DNA of 7,501 nucleotides from Candidatus Sigynarchaeota archaeon (GTDB taxonomy: Archaea > Asgardarchaeota > Lokiarchaeia > Sigynarchaeales > Sigynarchaeaceae), in assembly GCA_030587525.1 (NCBI GenBank), contig JAUQYW010000319.1, forward strand, positions 1 through 7,501. Reading direction: 5' to 3'. Of the stretch, positions 6,083 through 7,501 are shown piece by piece. The notes below the pieces were generated by a model. That model had not been told where the DNA came from, ran no database searches, and worked only from the letters and a program-made list of their open reading frames with translations. The translations under genes and the position numbers were made by a program. Positions within the stretch are counted from its first letter, which is position 1; every line of letters starts with the position of its first letter.

Positions 6083-7501
6083 ATGCCAGAGTTGAAAAGT
6101 CCATGTAATTGGAACGTGCTGTTTCTCATCACGCACGACCAGGGCATCGCCGCGTCGTGCCTCGCGGGTGCGGGCCCCGAGGCGCACGCCGGCTTGCCAA
6201 CGCCGAACTTCCAGCGGCTCGCCGATCACGGCGTGGTGCTGACGAGCCATTTCGGCACCGCGCCTATGTGCTCGCCGGCCCGGGGGTCCCTCATGACGGG
6301 TATGCACCCTCACGAGAACGGTATGGTCGGCTTGACGCATATGGGCTACGGGTATAATCCCGGGGTCAAGACCGTCGTTCACGCGTTCGCAGAAGCCGGG
6401 TACAAGACTATGCTCGTGGGATTGCACCATGAAAAGCACGCAGGCAAGGAGAACAAGGATCGCATCCCAAACCTCGGGTACCAGGAGAACCACGCGACCC
6501 TTGTCGTTCCTGTTTGCGGCAAGCTGGTCGATCCGGTCAATCATGCCCTCGGCGAGCTCGCTAAGGCGGGAAAGCCGTGGTGGCTGACCGTCGGATCCCG
6601 GGAAATCCACCGCCCGTGGACATACGACGCCGAAGGCCTGGAACCCGGCAACGTCTCGATCCCGGCATACCTGCCAGACACGCCGGCGGTACGCGACGAG
6701 ATGGCAAAATTCACCCGGTGCGTGAAAGCATACGACCGCTTCCTGGGCAATGTCCTCGATCTCCTGGACAAGCACGGGCTCAGCGAAACGACAATCGTCG
6801 TCATGACCACGGACCACGGCGTGGCACTGCCGAATGCCAAGGGCTTGCTTTATGAGTTCGGTTGCCATACCATGATGATATTCAGCGGTCCTGAAGGGGT
6901 GATCGGGCGCGGGTCACGCGTGGACGGGTTGATCAGCTCGATCGACTTCGCGCCGACGATCTGCGAGCTTTGCGGGGTCAAGCCGCTCGGCAGCTTCAAG
7001 GGCAAGTCGTACGCGCGCCTCCTCTCTAGAAAAAATCCAGCGGAGCCATTCAGCGAGTACATCTTCACGGAGAACACGTTTGCCGACATCTACAATCCCA
7101 TCCGGTCGGTGCGATCCCCAGGCTTCCGGTACATCCGGAACTACGTCGACTTCCCCGTGGCGGATGGCCCGCCCAACGACATCCAGCGCGGCGGCTCTTA
7201 TCCCCCGTGGAGGGAGATGGCGCTCGAACTCTATGGTACCCAGCGGCCCCGGGAGGAACTGTATGACCTGGCAAAAGACCCGCTCCAGCGGCACAACATC
7301 GCGGTGAAGGATCCCGGGAATCCAGACCTGGTAAAATTGAGGGGGGTGCTCGATGCGTGGCTCGAAAAATCCGGAGACGCGATTCGGAATGGCCCATATC
7401 CCATCCCGGCGGCCGCTGTCATAGACAATGCCGACAATTTTCCCCACCTCAAGGGCCACAAGCGCGTCCTAAAGCCGGGTATGCTGGTATGGGTAAAGCG
7501 T
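6083..7501 (+). CDS. Sulfatase, SGSH-like (3' partial)
   Basis: The frame is open from ATG 6083 to the window end (473 codons) with no stop. Sulfatases hydrolyse sulfate esters or N-sulfates with a formylglycine made from Cys or Ser in CxPxR. Here this is CSPARGSLMTG with C63 as the modified residue. The first metal motif is NVLFLITHDQG (11-21), the substrate loop is HENGMVGLTH, and the second metal motif is TTDHG, followed by PNAKGLLYEFG. THD and DHG in place of DD and DNG, and LHHE in place of GKKH, match what I recall of prokaryotic relatives of N-sulfoglucosamine sulfohydrolase, so I do not read them as lost catalysis. The C-terminal ELYDLAKDPLQRHN block is also typical, so little beyond the C-terminus should be missing. 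No signal peptide is visible, which suggests cytoplasmic action. It needs a formylglycine-generating enzyme, not present here. Confidence 0.93.
   Translation, partial: MPELKSPCNWNVLFLITHDQGIAASCLAGAGPEAHAGLPTPNFQRLADHGVVLTSHFGTAPMCSPARGSLMTGMHPHENGMVGLTHMGYGYNPGVKTVVHAFAEAGYKTMLVGLHHEKHAGKENKDRIPNLGYQENHATLVVPVCGKLVDPVNHALGELAKAGKPWWLTVGSREIHRPWTYDAEGLEPGNVSIPAYLPDTPAVRDEMAKFTRCVKAYDRFLGNVLDLLDKHGLSETTIVVMTTDHGVALPNAKGLLYEFGCHTMMIFSGPEGVIGRGSRVDGLISSIDFAPTICELCGVKPLGSFKGKSYARLLSRKNPAEPFSEYIFTENTFADIYNPIRSVRSPGFRYIRNYVDFPVADGPPNDIQRGGSYPPWREMALELYGTQRPREELYDLAKDPLQRHNIAVKDPGNPDLVKLRGVLDAWLEKSGDAIRNGPYPIPAAAVIDNADNFPHLKGHKRVLKPGMLVWVKR

Noticed and set aside
6100..6465. Apparent loss of sulfatase catalytic residues (THD instead of DD, LHHE instead of GKKH).
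   Set aside because: These variants match the pattern I know from prokaryotic SGSH-like sulfatases, and CSPAR is intact, so inactivation is not supported.
6047..6868. A reverse 273-codon frame over the sulfatase, and similar ones further right.
   Set aside because: The forward frame carries every sulfatase motif; the reverse product is Arg/His/Val-rich with no recognisable domain.

Overview
The window looks archaeal. The strongest indicators are a PhoU protein with an N-terminal AbrB-type DNA-binding domain, a DHH phosphoesterase with an N-terminal OB-like domain, AT-rich TATA-like boxes about 30 bases before start codons with no clear Shine-Dalgarno sequence, and a tRNA followed directly by runs of T. 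The lineage cannot be fixed from this sequence; an uncultured mesophile, for example an Asgard or methanogen-related archaeon, is possible but is inference.

Left part (1-2112), phosphate and arsenate. A PhoU protein entering from outside the window is followed by an arsenate reductase gene (arsC). That gene retains the P-loop and its redox cysteines, but the frame is broken near base 663 and again at a short tandem repeat near 967-991. Facing it, tail to tail, is a second and different PhoU fused to an AbrB-like domain, probably a phosphate-responsive regulator. Its upstream DNA holds two direct octamer repeats spaced by one helical turn.

Middle (2113-5093). There is a weakly supported reverse-strand hypothetical gene with a perfect 9-bp inverted repeat over its 3' end. 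It is followed by a 501-residue OB-DHH-DHHA1 phosphoesterase (RecJ/NrnA-like) and a converging carbon-nitrogen hydrolase (nitrilase superfamily) with an intact E-K-C triad.

Right part (5094-7501). A complete tRNA-Cys(GCA) with encoded CCA and an oligo-T terminator is followed by a two-gene forward unit. This is an unrecognised six-helix membrane protein and, ten bases later, a Cys-type sulfatase of the SGSH-like group that runs off the window. These two genes and the nitrilase are visibly richer in G+C, especially at third codon positions, than the left half. The phosphate/arsenate cluster and the membrane protein-sulfatase pair are the two functional units that can be proposed. No CRISPR array, transposase, prophage gene or clear integration site was seen.
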